Positions 1 through 10,000 of a stretch of DNA of 64,000 nucleotides are shown in pieces. The translations under genes were made by a program, and so were the position numbers. This DNA is from Thermothelomyces thermophilus ATCC 42464 (lineage: Eukaryota > Ascomycota > Sordariomycetes > Sordariales > Chaetomiaceae). Within the stretch, counting starts at the first letter, position 1; each line of letters starts with the position of its first letter. A model generated the notes under the pieces. It saw nothing but the letters and a program-made list of their open reading frames with translations. It had not been told where the DNA came from and did no database searches. Location: contig NC_016475.1 of NCBI RefSeq assembly GCF_000226095.1, positions 3,224,001 to 3,288,000 on the forward strand, written 5' to 3'.

Positions 1-1277
1 GGGGACAGCGAATTCTAGAAGTGCTGTAAGGGGCAAAGCTTACAGCAGCGCCCACGTAGGTCGTGACCGCCCGAGAAACACTAATTAAAATTGTATCGCC
101 CATCAGCATCCGCAGGCATGACCATTCGGGAACAAAAAATACCAACGATTTTCAGGAGACCCACAGGTCCGGCAGTGATTCTGGGGTGATAGCCATCTAA
201 CCCCCATAGTTGAGGCGCAAGAGGGACCAAGAAGGCGGTAGTGTTGGTTATTGAGAGCCACCGAAGCATTTCTTCTTTCGCCATTGGCGGCGTTGCCGGG
301 TAAGACAATGGATAGAAGTGTTGAGATTGGTCATGTTCAAATACCAAACCTTGCCCCTTTCCTGAATTTGGAACAGCAGAATGGAGCAATTGGAAGATGT
401 CTTGGGCCGCCGAGGTTGAGTTGATTGAGGAAATTCGCAACTGTCAGAAGCGACAGAGCTTCTGGGACGCTGGCCACGAGCAATGCAAGCCACTTTGCAG
501 GCTCATCGACGCACGGATCATTTTCTTTTGTCTATTTATATCGCTCTTTCTCTCCTTTGTAGATACTTCAACAAGGCACTCTTTCTGTTCCTTCCTTGCC
601 ACTACTCTCAACGCCTCCTATACGCTTATTCGAGCTCGTAACTGCGTTCGGCAGCAACCGTTAAGATGAGCAGCGAAATCAGTGGGCAGGGACTGCGTGG
701 ACCAGTAAGAGTTGCTCGTATCGGTGCAGAAGGGAGGAGAGATTTAATGGTTAGGCCCATCAGGAGTATTATGCGAGGAGCCCACTGGCGCAACTGGTAG
801 CGCAGTAAAGGAAGGTGCCTTCCCGCTGCAATTGCACAGCCATCTGTGCTGTATGTACATACGTGCGTGAGCGGAAAATGAGGGCGTGTTGAAGAGCGAA
901 ATCCGCTAGCCAAGCACCGGAGAGCGCACACGGGGCAAGCAAGATGCAGCGACTCAGGTGTCGTTTCTGCGCCATTGCTGGAGGGGAAAATCAAGCCGCA
1001 TTCAAAACATGACCAATTACATACAACCTGAAACAGGTAGGTACTCGGGGAGGTGTTTCCAGTCCTGCATACTATTATCACTGTATAGTTATACACGCGA
1101 CTTGTCCATAGAACTAAACAAAGAGGGATAGCAGGTCGGATATTGCAAAACAAACGATATATCCTGCGGAAATGGAGGCGAAGAACTGGGCCAACTTCAT
1201 GGTAATACTAGTTCGCCAGGTATTGCTTTGTTCACAAGCAAACATCTTACTGCCTGCCGGTCTCAATCCTCTCCATT
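1..1277. other. Spacer, no gene supported
   Basis: No reading frame here has recognisable family similarity or convincing exon structure. A perfect copy of the 12-bp palindrome GTATGTACATAC lies at 851-862. A tRNA-like D-arm near 781-800 has no matching T-arm and was rejected. Confidence 0.5.
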
Positions 1278-2292
1278 TCACAGATCCCTCACCATCCATA
1301 CGTTGCCCTCTCTCTCCCCGCCCGGATAGACCCGGAAGCCAACCTTTTCGTAGAACGGCACCACCTTGGTGTTCTCCCCCGCGACACCCAGCTGGATCCC
1401 CTTTCCAAACTGCGCCCCGGACGCCCTCACCGCCTCGACGAACTTCTCAATCATCTGCCTCCCCCACCCCTTGCCCTGCCACTCTTCCAGCAGGTCGATG
1501 TGCAGCATGGCCCGGTACGTCTCCACCAACTCCTTCTTGCCCTCCACGCCCTCCAGCACCAGCCACTCGACCTTGTACGCCATCTGTGCCAGACATCGCG
1601 GGTTCACCCTTGCCCTGTACTCTCCTCCTTCTCCATCTCCTTCTCTTCCTGCCCCACCATCGGCAGCGAGAAACCACGGCTCCTGCACGTCCAGCTGTTC
1701 CGGCGGCGGCACGTCCGCCCGGCCCTGCCCGGCCTGCAGCACCTCGGCGACGTAGCGCGGGTAGGCGGCCGCGAGCGCGAACACGTCGGACGTGCCGATC
1801 ACGTAGCCGACCGCGTTGCCGGAGCCGTCGTCCAGGACGAAGCACGTCTCCGGCGAGAGGTGCGTGAAGGGGAGGGTCCAGAGGTACGGGGACAGGCGGA
1901 CTGCGTCGGCGGACGACGACAGAGATGGGGGCAAAGTAGCGCGGCACTGTTTTTGAGGCACCGAAGGGAAGAGAAAAAAAGGGGGCGAGGGTGGGTTTGA
2001 GTCAGTCAAAAAAGTACGGAGTAATATACGGTATTAATTAAATCATCGTATCGGTGGCGAAGGGAGGGTGGAGAGAGAGCAATCGGGGAGACCATCAATA
2101 AAACACTCGCCGCGAAACGAGCTCTGTAATTAATCAAACCGGGAGAAGAGCGAGGGCAGAATAGCAGAGGAACTGAAGAAATAACAACAGGTAAAAAATA
2201 AAAAGAAATAAAACACAGACTGAAGGGTCGAAACTCACAATATGTTTCGCATTTTCTGTATCCTCGGGCCTGAACGGGCGGATAAAAGCCAT
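1278..2292 (-). CDS. GNAT-family N-acetyltransferase (two exons)
   Basis: Exons on the minus strand are complement(2239..2292) and complement(1278..1946), giving about 240 aa. The first exon encodes MAFIRPFRPEDTENAKHI and ends at a strong GTGAGT donor. The second starts after CAAAAACAG and continues CRATLPPSL. This joins in phase 0 and restores the N-terminus expected of fungal GNAT proteins related to the acetyltransferase-like domain of O-GlcNAcase. Family-like segments are the ETCFVLDD and VGYVIG strands in the first half, and the acetyl-CoA-binding part near the C-terminus (EEWQGKGWGRQMIEKF, a Q/R-x-x-G-x-G/A type loop, then NTKVVPFYEKVGFRVY). It probably transfers acetyl from acetyl-CoA to a small amine or protein. 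The substrate cannot be told. A start inside the second exon would lose beta strand 1. The family call is fairly secure; the 292-nt intron is long for this window. Confidence 0.8.
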
Positions 2293-3261
2293 TTTCTAAA
2301 CGGAACACTCAATGTCAAGTTTCGTGACTCGATCTGGTCTTTCTGCTGAGTGAGGTGGGCGAAGGATCCGTGGCTCTTGGTATGAACCTTGGAGTCGATC
2401 TGTGATATACTTGCTTGTCTTGTTTTCTTTCGCACCTGTAGTGCAGCTTCCCTAAACCTTGCACTTTTAATCGTTTCCTTTCTGTTAAGGGAACTAAACA
2501 CTTGTACGTCCAGTCAACAAGGAACACCGCTCTCCCCTTTTTGCTCAACCCCTCCTTGTTTGTGCCGTATTGGTCTGGCAAAACCTCGGCTAGCCTAGGC
2601 CACTCGGGCCGCCCTTCCTCACTGTCGCAGTGCAGACTGCTTTCGCTGCTTTCGGTCATGCTGTCTTTTGTTGGGTGGTAGTTACCTATGCACCCCGGTA
2701 ATCAGCTCGGTGAAAATAGCTTTGGGTCCTCCAGGTCCAGTTGCCTGTTGGATTGCCATGTTTTTCCATTCTCGCAGGCAAGATACCTTAGCTATTCACA
2801 TGACGCACATGTAATATAAGCTCTGAGGCCCTCTAATATCATGCGCTCGGCCTCCTATCTTCTCCCAGTAACCACCCAGTCAACCCTAGCCAATACCCGG
2901 CCCACCAGCAGCCCAACCATGATGGCAACTCACCCAATCTTCTCAGAAACCCTTCATCCAAAATGCTGGGCTATGCCAGCTTCTGCAAGATAGAACCCAG
3001 CATGAACATCCATGCATCCTTCCTGGAAAATAAGGTGCCAAACCCGAAGAAAAAGCTCGAACGAAAGGACAGTATAGGAAAAAAGAAAAGGGGGGGTGGG
3101 GGGGAGAAAGAGAAGAGAACAATGACAGTGGTTTCCCACTCCACGCCAAGGTCTCTCTGCCTTGCAAAAAGGTATCTCAAGTCATAAACCACATCTGGTA
3201 TCGATAAACCGTGTCTGCTTTTCAACACTGCGCCGACCGCCCTACGTTAGAAGAATTGAAA

Positions 3262-3295
<34 letters not shown>

Positions 3296-3386
3296 AGAGA
3301 GAAAAGAGGAATCTCAAAGAAGAAAACAAGAGAAAGAGACGGCCGCAGAAAAGGCACGCATCGCCATCCCTCATGGCCCCACGATG
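2293..3386. other. Spacer between convergent/tandem minus-strand genes
   Basis: No supported gene. It holds a G-rich patch near 3090-3105 and a pure run of 30 A at 3263-3292, followed by a purine-rich GA tract, just beyond the 3' end of the next gene. Confidence 0.5.
3263..3292. repeat. Poly(A) tract, 30 nt
   Basis: Uninterrupted run of 30 A, followed by GAGAGAGA. It lies about 95 nt beyond the stop of the minus-strand gene ending at 3387, where it would read as poly(T) in the 3' flank. Confidence 0.95.
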
Positions 3387-6300
3387 CTAGATCATGCGAC
3401 CAGGGGCACCAGGGACGCCCATGCTCGACTTGGCGCCCGAAATGGGCGTCTCCACGGACCGGCTCACCGGCGGGCCTCTTGCCACGAACGGCGGGCTGTT
3501 GTCCCGAGACGTCCCGGGGAAGGGTCTGGGGACGGGACCCTGCATATCCGGGGGCGGTTTCCATAGCCGCCGCCGTTGGCCTTGCATGTTACCGCTCTCA
3601 TCCTCACTGGCGACTCCATGATCGGCACCCGGTGTGCTGTGATTAGACTGGCTGGCATACGGTAGCCGAGGTGGTGCCATCCCGCCGTCCTCGTAAGCAG
3701 CCTTTGCCTGCGAGTCCTCGCGTCTACGGCGAGGATTGATCGGAGGCACGGGAGGCGCAACGTCCGCTTCACCGCTGTCTGACCGTGTGGTCGGAACCTG
3801 GCTTGACGACTTGACAAACGTCGGCTCCGAGATATCCCGTTTGTCGACAGGACGCCTCATCGCGCTGGGCGTGGCACGGTTCGCAGGACCCAGAGCCGGC
3901 GACTGTGAAGCCGACGGTAGTCGTGGGCGAGGTCCAAGAGAAGTCGGGGTGCCCGCAGGAGATCCCGCAGCTTCCGTCATGTAAGGTGCTGGCGAGGGCA
4001 ATCCCATGGGCGAGATTGGAGACGGCTGACCCGAGTGCGGGTCTAAGCCTGGCCGTCCATTGTGCGGGGCGAGGTTTGCCGTTAACCTTGATCCCTCAAA
4101 GTGCGGTGAAGGTGCTTGGGAGGGGCCTCCGCGGCTTGGGTATGGATACGGCGGCATCATGGGTGAGCCTTTGATGTCTGTCCCGGGTAAGCCAGGAGAT
4201 CGCATCATGGGTCGTCCAGAACCGGGAGCTGCAAGCTGATCCTGTGATTCCGTGTTCGTGTTGGTTCGCAGACGGGGCGGCCGGCTGCTGGAACGACCGT
4301 TACTTGTCTCTGAACCACTCCTAGAACGTTCACCGGATGGCCTGGTACTTCCTGGCGAGTTGTGGCCGTTTTCGTCGCTGGGGGCCCGCGGTCTGTATGT
4401 GACAGGAGGCGGCCGTCTCTCTCTGCTGGGCGTCCGTTGTCGCGGTACCCTACCCGCGGGGTGCATGCCATTGTGCTGCTCCAGTGCCGCATCTGATGCC
4501 TGTGACATTTGCGATACTTGGTGCCGAGCGAGCGTCTCAAGCTCTTTCCGTTTCTGAAGTTCGCGACGAGCCTGCCTGAAGGCTTTCAGACCAGGGTGCG
4601 TGGCTTTACCTTCGTCCTTATCCCCCCACTTAGGGTCCGAGTCGCCGTGTGATTCGACATCCAATATCGTGCGACCCATCTGCAATGTGTCCTCTCCGGC
4701 AACTTCCTCCTTCATTGTTTCCAGCGTGGGGATTTCCTTCTCTTCAAAGGATTGTTTCCCAGGCTGCGTTGGAGTGCTCATCGTTGCTGCTCCAAGCCCC
4801 AAAATTTTAAGGCCTTTGGACTGTCCCGGGACCACGTTTCGTGAGCGATCAATCAGTGAACCGCGGCTAGATTTTGGTTTGAGGATGGCCAGGGGGTTTG
4901 AGGATTGTGCAGACAGGTTTGACGGATCAGTCCGCGGCGGGTGCGGCGACGGAGCTCTGCTGCTGTCCGACTCGACATACGACGTCAGCTTCTCCCTAAC
5001 CCGGCGACGAGCATTAGCAAGCTGGTTAGCGAACTCGTCCGTCTCATCCTCCGGGGCCGTGCTTGCCCGGTCAGGCGTCCTCGAGTCCGCAGTGTTATTC
5101 TTGGCTTGAGTCTCTCCCTCTCGCCCCGCTGACAAGGCTGCAGGAGTGGTTTCTGACTGCGAGCCAAGAAGATCTCGGTCAGATGAAGGCCACGGGCCCA
5201 ACACGGCCGCAGCCTCCTCCGGAAGCGCTACTGCATCCGAATCGAGCTTGAACCGGGACCCAGGGCCCGGAACGTCGAATCCAGCACCGCCCAATGTCGA
5301 ATCTACACTCTCTGTGCGAAGGTGCTGGCGAACCAACCCGCTCAGACCTGAGGCTGGTCCAAGTGTTGGAGAATCCTCTGGTGAGGGTTGCTGTGAGTTA
5401 CCGTATGAAGGCTCTGCCCTCTCAGTTGGGGAAGGTTCTCTGCTCATCTTAACAGGGGGAGAGATTGGAGTTGGCAGCGCGGATTGCCTGAAGGCAGGAT
5501 GGTCCTTGTCAGAAGGCCGTTCGATATGAGACTCGGGAGGTATCGTGAGCCCAGTCGGGATTGCTGCGCCAGCCTGCGAAGGCTCGGTCTCAGCAACAGG
5601 GGTCGGAGGGAGTGCTCCGTTTGGCACCGCTTGTCGAGCTCCGATACTGGCCAGCTTCGTTTCGTGGTCTCCGGATGAAGGAATATCCCGACCGCTCGTT
5701 TCCGAACGGTTCCTCTGAGTCGGGGTTTCTCGGCCTTGTTGAAGCTGGAGCTGTCGTTGTACGTATTGCGACTCATCGTAGGATTGCGATGCTTCTTTCA
5801 GACCCGTCGTTGTCGCCTTTCCCAAATCCTTTGCCAGTGTAGGCACGGTTGGCTGTTCACCGGTCTCGCTAGCGGGTGGGCTCAGCGGCGGTAAGCTACC
5901 CAAATTATTGGGTTTAGCAGCGGGTTGAGCACCGAGGCCCGAGTCCGAAGTCCCGATTCCCCGACTGGCCTCTGGCGGACTCAGGGACCTCAAGCTCGCT
6001 GCGCTAGTCTTTGTCAAAACCGTCCGCGTACCCTCCGCCTGGGAAGTGCTGCTCGAGGCCAGATCGGGTGTCCTTGTGCCAAAGGGACGTGGGCGCATCA
6101 AGGCCTCGATCCGCGAAGCCACTGAGTTCTGAGTCTCGTTCGAGTCATGACTAGGACCTTGCTCATAGAGCCTTCGAGTTCGAGTGACACTACGTTCGGA
6201 AATAGGCGATGTGACGGCTGACGGTGGTACGCTCACCGTTGCGGAGCCTTCTTTGGTCGTACTGGTGGACTGCGAGGTGATGGAGGTGGCTGCTGTAGAG

Positions 6301-7043
6301 TTTCGGGCCCTGAAGGAGCCGGATGAGGTTGTAGACACCGTCTCGCGTTTGCGGCTGGACCCAATCGGAGCCGGGGACTCAGATCGGCTCTGCCTTTCCT
6401 CTTCAGTCTCGTCGGAGGTCGTGCCGTTCAGGCCCTCCAATGTCTTTTCCCTTTCCGACTGCCTCCAACGTTGAAAAGCTGATAGGGCAACGTCGTCCTC
6501 ATAGACTGCTCGACCAGTCATTCCTCCCCCCGAAGTCGCCGGGATTTTGTAAATCTTCTGCCTCCCTCCAAACAAGACATTTCCCTCCGTGGGCCTAGAG
6601 CGGTTGAGCACGCTCGTGCCATTGGCTGACCCCGATTCGTCGGATGTCACGGTGGTTGTGCGAGGGAGATTCCGATCCTTGATGGACTCGACCTCGGCAA
6701 TGTCGGACAAGCCAGAACCGGCTCCAAAACCGAAGTCAGCCAGCCGCGATTGCCGCTTGGGAAACAGTACACTGTCATCGCTAGCCTTGCCAATCTTGGT
6801 ATTGGGGTCATCCTGCTCCCTCAGCATAGAAAATCGCGCCGACAGGTTACTCATCAACAAGCTGGTCCTGAAGTCGTCATCTGAGGGCAAGGCATTGGCC
6901 AGATCGAATTCCTTCTTGACCTCCTCCTGCTGCACCTTCTTGCCTTTGCGAAAGAATGAGAGTGGAGATTGGTCTGAATCTTCGCTCGAGCGGCCGGCGG
7001 CAAGGTCATCCTTCGCCCTCTTCTTCGTCCTGAAGCGATTCAT
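3387..7043 (-). CDS. Large conserved fungal protein of unknown function, mostly disordered
   Basis: A single uninterrupted frame. I chose the Met at 7043 (MNRFRTKKRAKDD) as start, giving 1218 aa; an in-frame Met five codons upstream (7058) is possible. The composition is dominated by Ser, Pro, Thr, Gly, Arg and Glu with very few hydrophobic segments, so the chain should be largely disordered. The best-ordered and probably conserved part is near the N-terminus, about residues 50-150 (FRTSLLMSNLSARFSMLREQ, then the segment from FPKRQSRLADFGFG), plus a short K/R/E-rich helix about two thirds along (LKAFRQARRELQKRKELET). The C-terminal third is Pro/Arg/Ser-rich with many SP/TP sites. No enzyme motif, signal peptide or membrane span is visible. 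A scaffold or regulatory role is possible, but I do not recognise the family and assign no function. The length and uninterrupted frame make it a confident real gene. Confidence 0.85.
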   Translation of the reverse strand: MNRFRTKKRAKDDLAAGRSSEDSDQSPLSFFRKGKKVQQEEVKKEFDLANALPSDDDFRTSLLMSNLSARFSMLREQDDPNTKIGKASDDSVLFPKRQSRLADFGFGAGSGLSDIAEVESIKDRNLPRTTTVTSDESGSANGTSVLNRSRPTEGNVLFGGRQKIYKIPATSGGGMTGRAVYEDDVALSAFQRWRQSEREKTLEGLNGTTSDETEEERQSRSESPAPIGSSRKRETVSTTSSGSFRARNSTAATSITSQSTSTTKEGSATVSVPPSAVTSPISERSVTRTRRLYEQGPSHDSNETQNSVASRIEALMRPRPFGTRTPDLASSSTSQAEGTRTVLTKTSAASLRSLSPPEASRGIGTSDSGLGAQPAAKPNNLGSLPPLSPPASETGEQPTVPTLAKDLGKATTTGLKEASQSYDESQYVQRQLQLQQGRETPTQRNRSETSGRDIPSSGDHETKLASIGARQAVPNGALPPTPVAETEPSQAGAAIPTGLTIPPESHIERPSDKDHPAFRQSALPTPISPPVKMSREPSPTERAEPSYGNSQQPSPEDSPTLGPASGLSGLVRQHLRTESVDSTLGGAGFDVPGPGSRFKLDSDAVALPEEAAAVLGPWPSSDRDLLGSQSETTPAALSAGREGETQAKNNTADSRTPDRASTAPEDETDEFANQLANARRRVREKLTSYVESDSSRAPSPHPPRTDPSNLSAQSSNPLAILKPKSSRGSLIDRSRNVVPGQSKGLKILGLGAATMSTPTQPGKQSFEEKEIPTLETMKEEVAGEDTLQMGRTILDVESHGDSDPKWGDKDEGKATHPGLKAFRQARRELQKRKELETLARHQVSQMSQASDAALEQHNGMHPAGRVPRQRTPSRERRPPPVTYRPRAPSDENGHNSPGSTRPSGERSRSGSETSNGRSSSRPPRLRTNTNTESQDQLAAPGSGRPMMRSPGLPGTDIKGSPMMPPYPYPSRGGPSQAPSPHFEGSRLTANLAPHNGRPGLDPHSGQPSPISPMGLPSPAPYMTEAAGSPAGTPTSLGPRPRLPSASQSPALGPANRATPSAMRRPVDKRDISEPTFVKSSSQVPTTRSDSGEADVAPPVPPINPRRRREDSQAKAAYEDGGMAPPRLPYASQSNHSTPGADHGVASEDESGNMQGQRRRLWKPPPDMQGPVPRPFPGTSRDNSPPFVARGPPVSRSVETPISGAKSSMGVPGAPGRMI

Positions 7044-10000
7044 CTTGACTGCGATCAAGCGTTGTTGGGGCGCAATGGCATCGACTATCCGTCAGAAGCT
7101 CTCACTGTCAAACCCGGAGTCCCGAGGGTCGTGTGTGAACGCGCTGGGGCTTGGCCGCTATCGAGATAGGGTGTTGTATACGGTCCAACTCCAACCTCGG
7201 CGGATCCGTCAACGAATTGAGAGAGAACGACCGCTCCGAGTCGACCTATACAGGCTGATTAGCACCCGTGAGATATACCGGTACCAGGTCGAGGCGACGC
7301 ACGAGGGCGTCATCGAGCAGTGTAACGGGGCACAGAGGCTTGAGATTCCAACACGAACTCTCGGCCGTGTTGGCGTGACGCAAGCTGACTCTTGCATTTT
7401 TTGCCGCGTGGTTTGTGGCATCAAATTGGAACGGAAGCACTGCGCAGCCGGACATAGCGCCGGGTCTATCACGACAGTGTCGTCCAGTTCGAGTCGGGAC
7501 AACTTACACAGAGATGGAGTTCTGCAATGACCAGGATCCACCCTCTATCCCATCAAGCTAAGACCAAGGGTTCGTCTCAGAGAGCACTCCCCAGGACGCT
7601 CGTCGCATAAAGTCGGAGCAGTGTGGAATCCCCGAGTGCTCGGTCGATACGGGCCGCTGCCAATCGCCACACTGTGATGCTGCACACTCCCGTGGCTGGT
7701 ATCCCGCAAAATCCAAGACCAAAGGCAGGAGGATAGCGCTAAATCACTCGTATGTTTTGTTCTCAGAAAGGATCGGCTGAAAAGACCAAGGTATCGACGC
7801 AGCTGTGAAGGGTCTCGGAAGGAAGGAGGGCGGCCGGCGGACTCGTGTTTGCTCCTTTTTGCGTCTAGAAATCGGCTCGAATGCTGACGACTAGTGCTCA
7901 AAATCGAGGCACGAAACGAGTGAACGAAATAAACGGATGCAGGGAATGACCGAACGAAGGGACGAGCCAAGTCAAAGGCAAAGGACGAAGTTGAGAATCA
8001 AGAGATGCCGACCCAAATGTGTCAGTATACTGCATTAAGTTTGGTGTCTCGGGAATGGAGAGAATGGTAGGGCGACGAGCGACCTTCTTGGGGCCGGGCA
8101 AGATTGCGCACGCCCACAAAAACAGTGGAGGTGGACCAGGATTCAGGAGTCAAAACGCGGAAGGGGGTTGCAGCTAATCCCGGAACTTGGGCCCCACGAT
8201 TGGCCAATGGCCGTCCAATAACGGCCAGGATGACCGTCTCCCCACACCTGGCGTGCCCTGGGACAGAGCTTGACGGCAGCATGGAGACGCCCGGCCGATC
8301 TTAATTGGTTCGCCTCAGCTTCGGGCAGTGAGTCTGGCGTGGTTGTAGTAAAGAGCAGAGGAAAAAGAGAAGAGATTTTGGAAAACGGAAGGGCACAGCG
8401 ACGGCAGGCCCACCCTTTCCGCCGGCCGGGCCCCCTCCATTGAGAATTTCCGCTACCCGCATCCTTTTTTGGCCTTCTGGCCTTCTGCTGTGACGGCAGT
8501 TTCTCTGGAGCGCAAGAGAGTCGCGTTCCATTCTTGGCCGTTGTAATGATTGCATTTCTACCCGTGCTATGGAAATCACAATGTTACTGTACGTGGGTGT
8601 TTGGGATTGGCAGCGTGAATGTGCCAGCAGTCAGACGTGCAGATGCAGGTCTCACGCCCTGCATCCCGCGTTTCGGTACCTGCATTGCTCTTGCTTCCCC
8701 TTTCGTCCAGATGGGAGGTTCCTCCACCTGTAGTGAATAAGGTATGTATATGTTTTCCACCCCGTCGTTTTCCATCGGGCTGCCCAATGTTCGGGCCCGG
8801 CGGTTATGCGGGCCTCGGCATCGGCTCGGGGTCAAAGAAGACTGGCCGTACGGAGGTCCCGAGGCCTCTTCTCCACAGCAAAGCAGCCGGCGTTCTGTTG
8901 TTATGTAAGTATGTACGCAGTAACCGGTTTTTACCATGTAGTGTATGATGTGTTCATGTGTTACGGGTTGAGGAGTTTGACTCGATGCCCCTGAACGCAC
9001 CTGGCCTTCAACCCCCTCGCCCCTTCGCTACGCCGCCCCCATGGGCGCTGCTTCTAGGATTCCCCCCGCGCGGGGTTCCTCTTGTGTCCTCTGCTTTGTG
9101 GTGTGGTTTGCCAGAACATATGCAGTGGGGAATCAGGAGATGCCATCGTTTTGCACCTTCTAATGTATACCCCGGCGAAGAAAAAAAAAAAACCTACACG
9201 AGCCACCCTCGAGCATCATGTTAGCAGTTGTGTCCGGCGACCACGCGCCAAAGGCTCAGACGCCCGATCTGGGCTGCAATTCCGATTGGGCCCCCCTGCC
9301 CGGAGGGGGGTGCCGTGGTAATTTTGTGGTTGGTTCCGTCACACACCACGCATTAATGGTCAAAGGGGTAGCTCCAGGAAAGCGGGGAAAGGAGTAAAAG
9401 GCAAAACAACACGATGGGGAAAAAAGCAATGCAAATAGAAGAGAAGCAAGAACAGAAAATGAATCACAGGGTGTGATGCTCAGTTTTGCGTACCCGATCT
9501 CATGGGGATAACGACAGCACCCTGGCTTTGATGGTCACCTGCACCCTTCCATTCTCTGTCCCACCCACACGGGTCGGCCACGGCTTCCGCGAGCCAATCA
9601 GGAAGCTGTTCCTGGCGCTATGCCATATAGAGACTTAGAAGCCGAGAAGCGAGATCTGACGGTCTCCACCTTGTAATCCGCATAACAAGAACAGAGGTTC
9701 TTGGACCCATCACAACAAGGACATTGTCGAGGGCTGACACTGGAGATGACAAATTACCGCGCACACTCATCTCCAGTATGCAGAGCATCTTAGATTTGCT
9801 TTGGAGCAAATGTACACAGTATGTGTCTTCAACGATTTCATGCGCGAACAACGTTGTCTTTGAAGTCCACAAGGCAAGTAGTACTGAGGTACCGACACAA
9901 GAAACAAAATATAAGGCGGTTGCACTGTTTCGGTGCCTGTGTTTTTTTTTTTTCCGAGCCAGGTAGGTAGGCATAGACAAGTGAGGCATGTACTATATGT

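Noticed and set aside
81-440. 119-codon minus-strand frame
   Set aside because: No family resemblance, no splice partners and overlapping frames of similar quality on both strands.
775-850. tRNA-like D-arm (GGCGCAACTGGTAGCGC)
   Set aside because: The A box looks good, but no T-arm with TTCGA and no acceptor pairing follow at the right distance.
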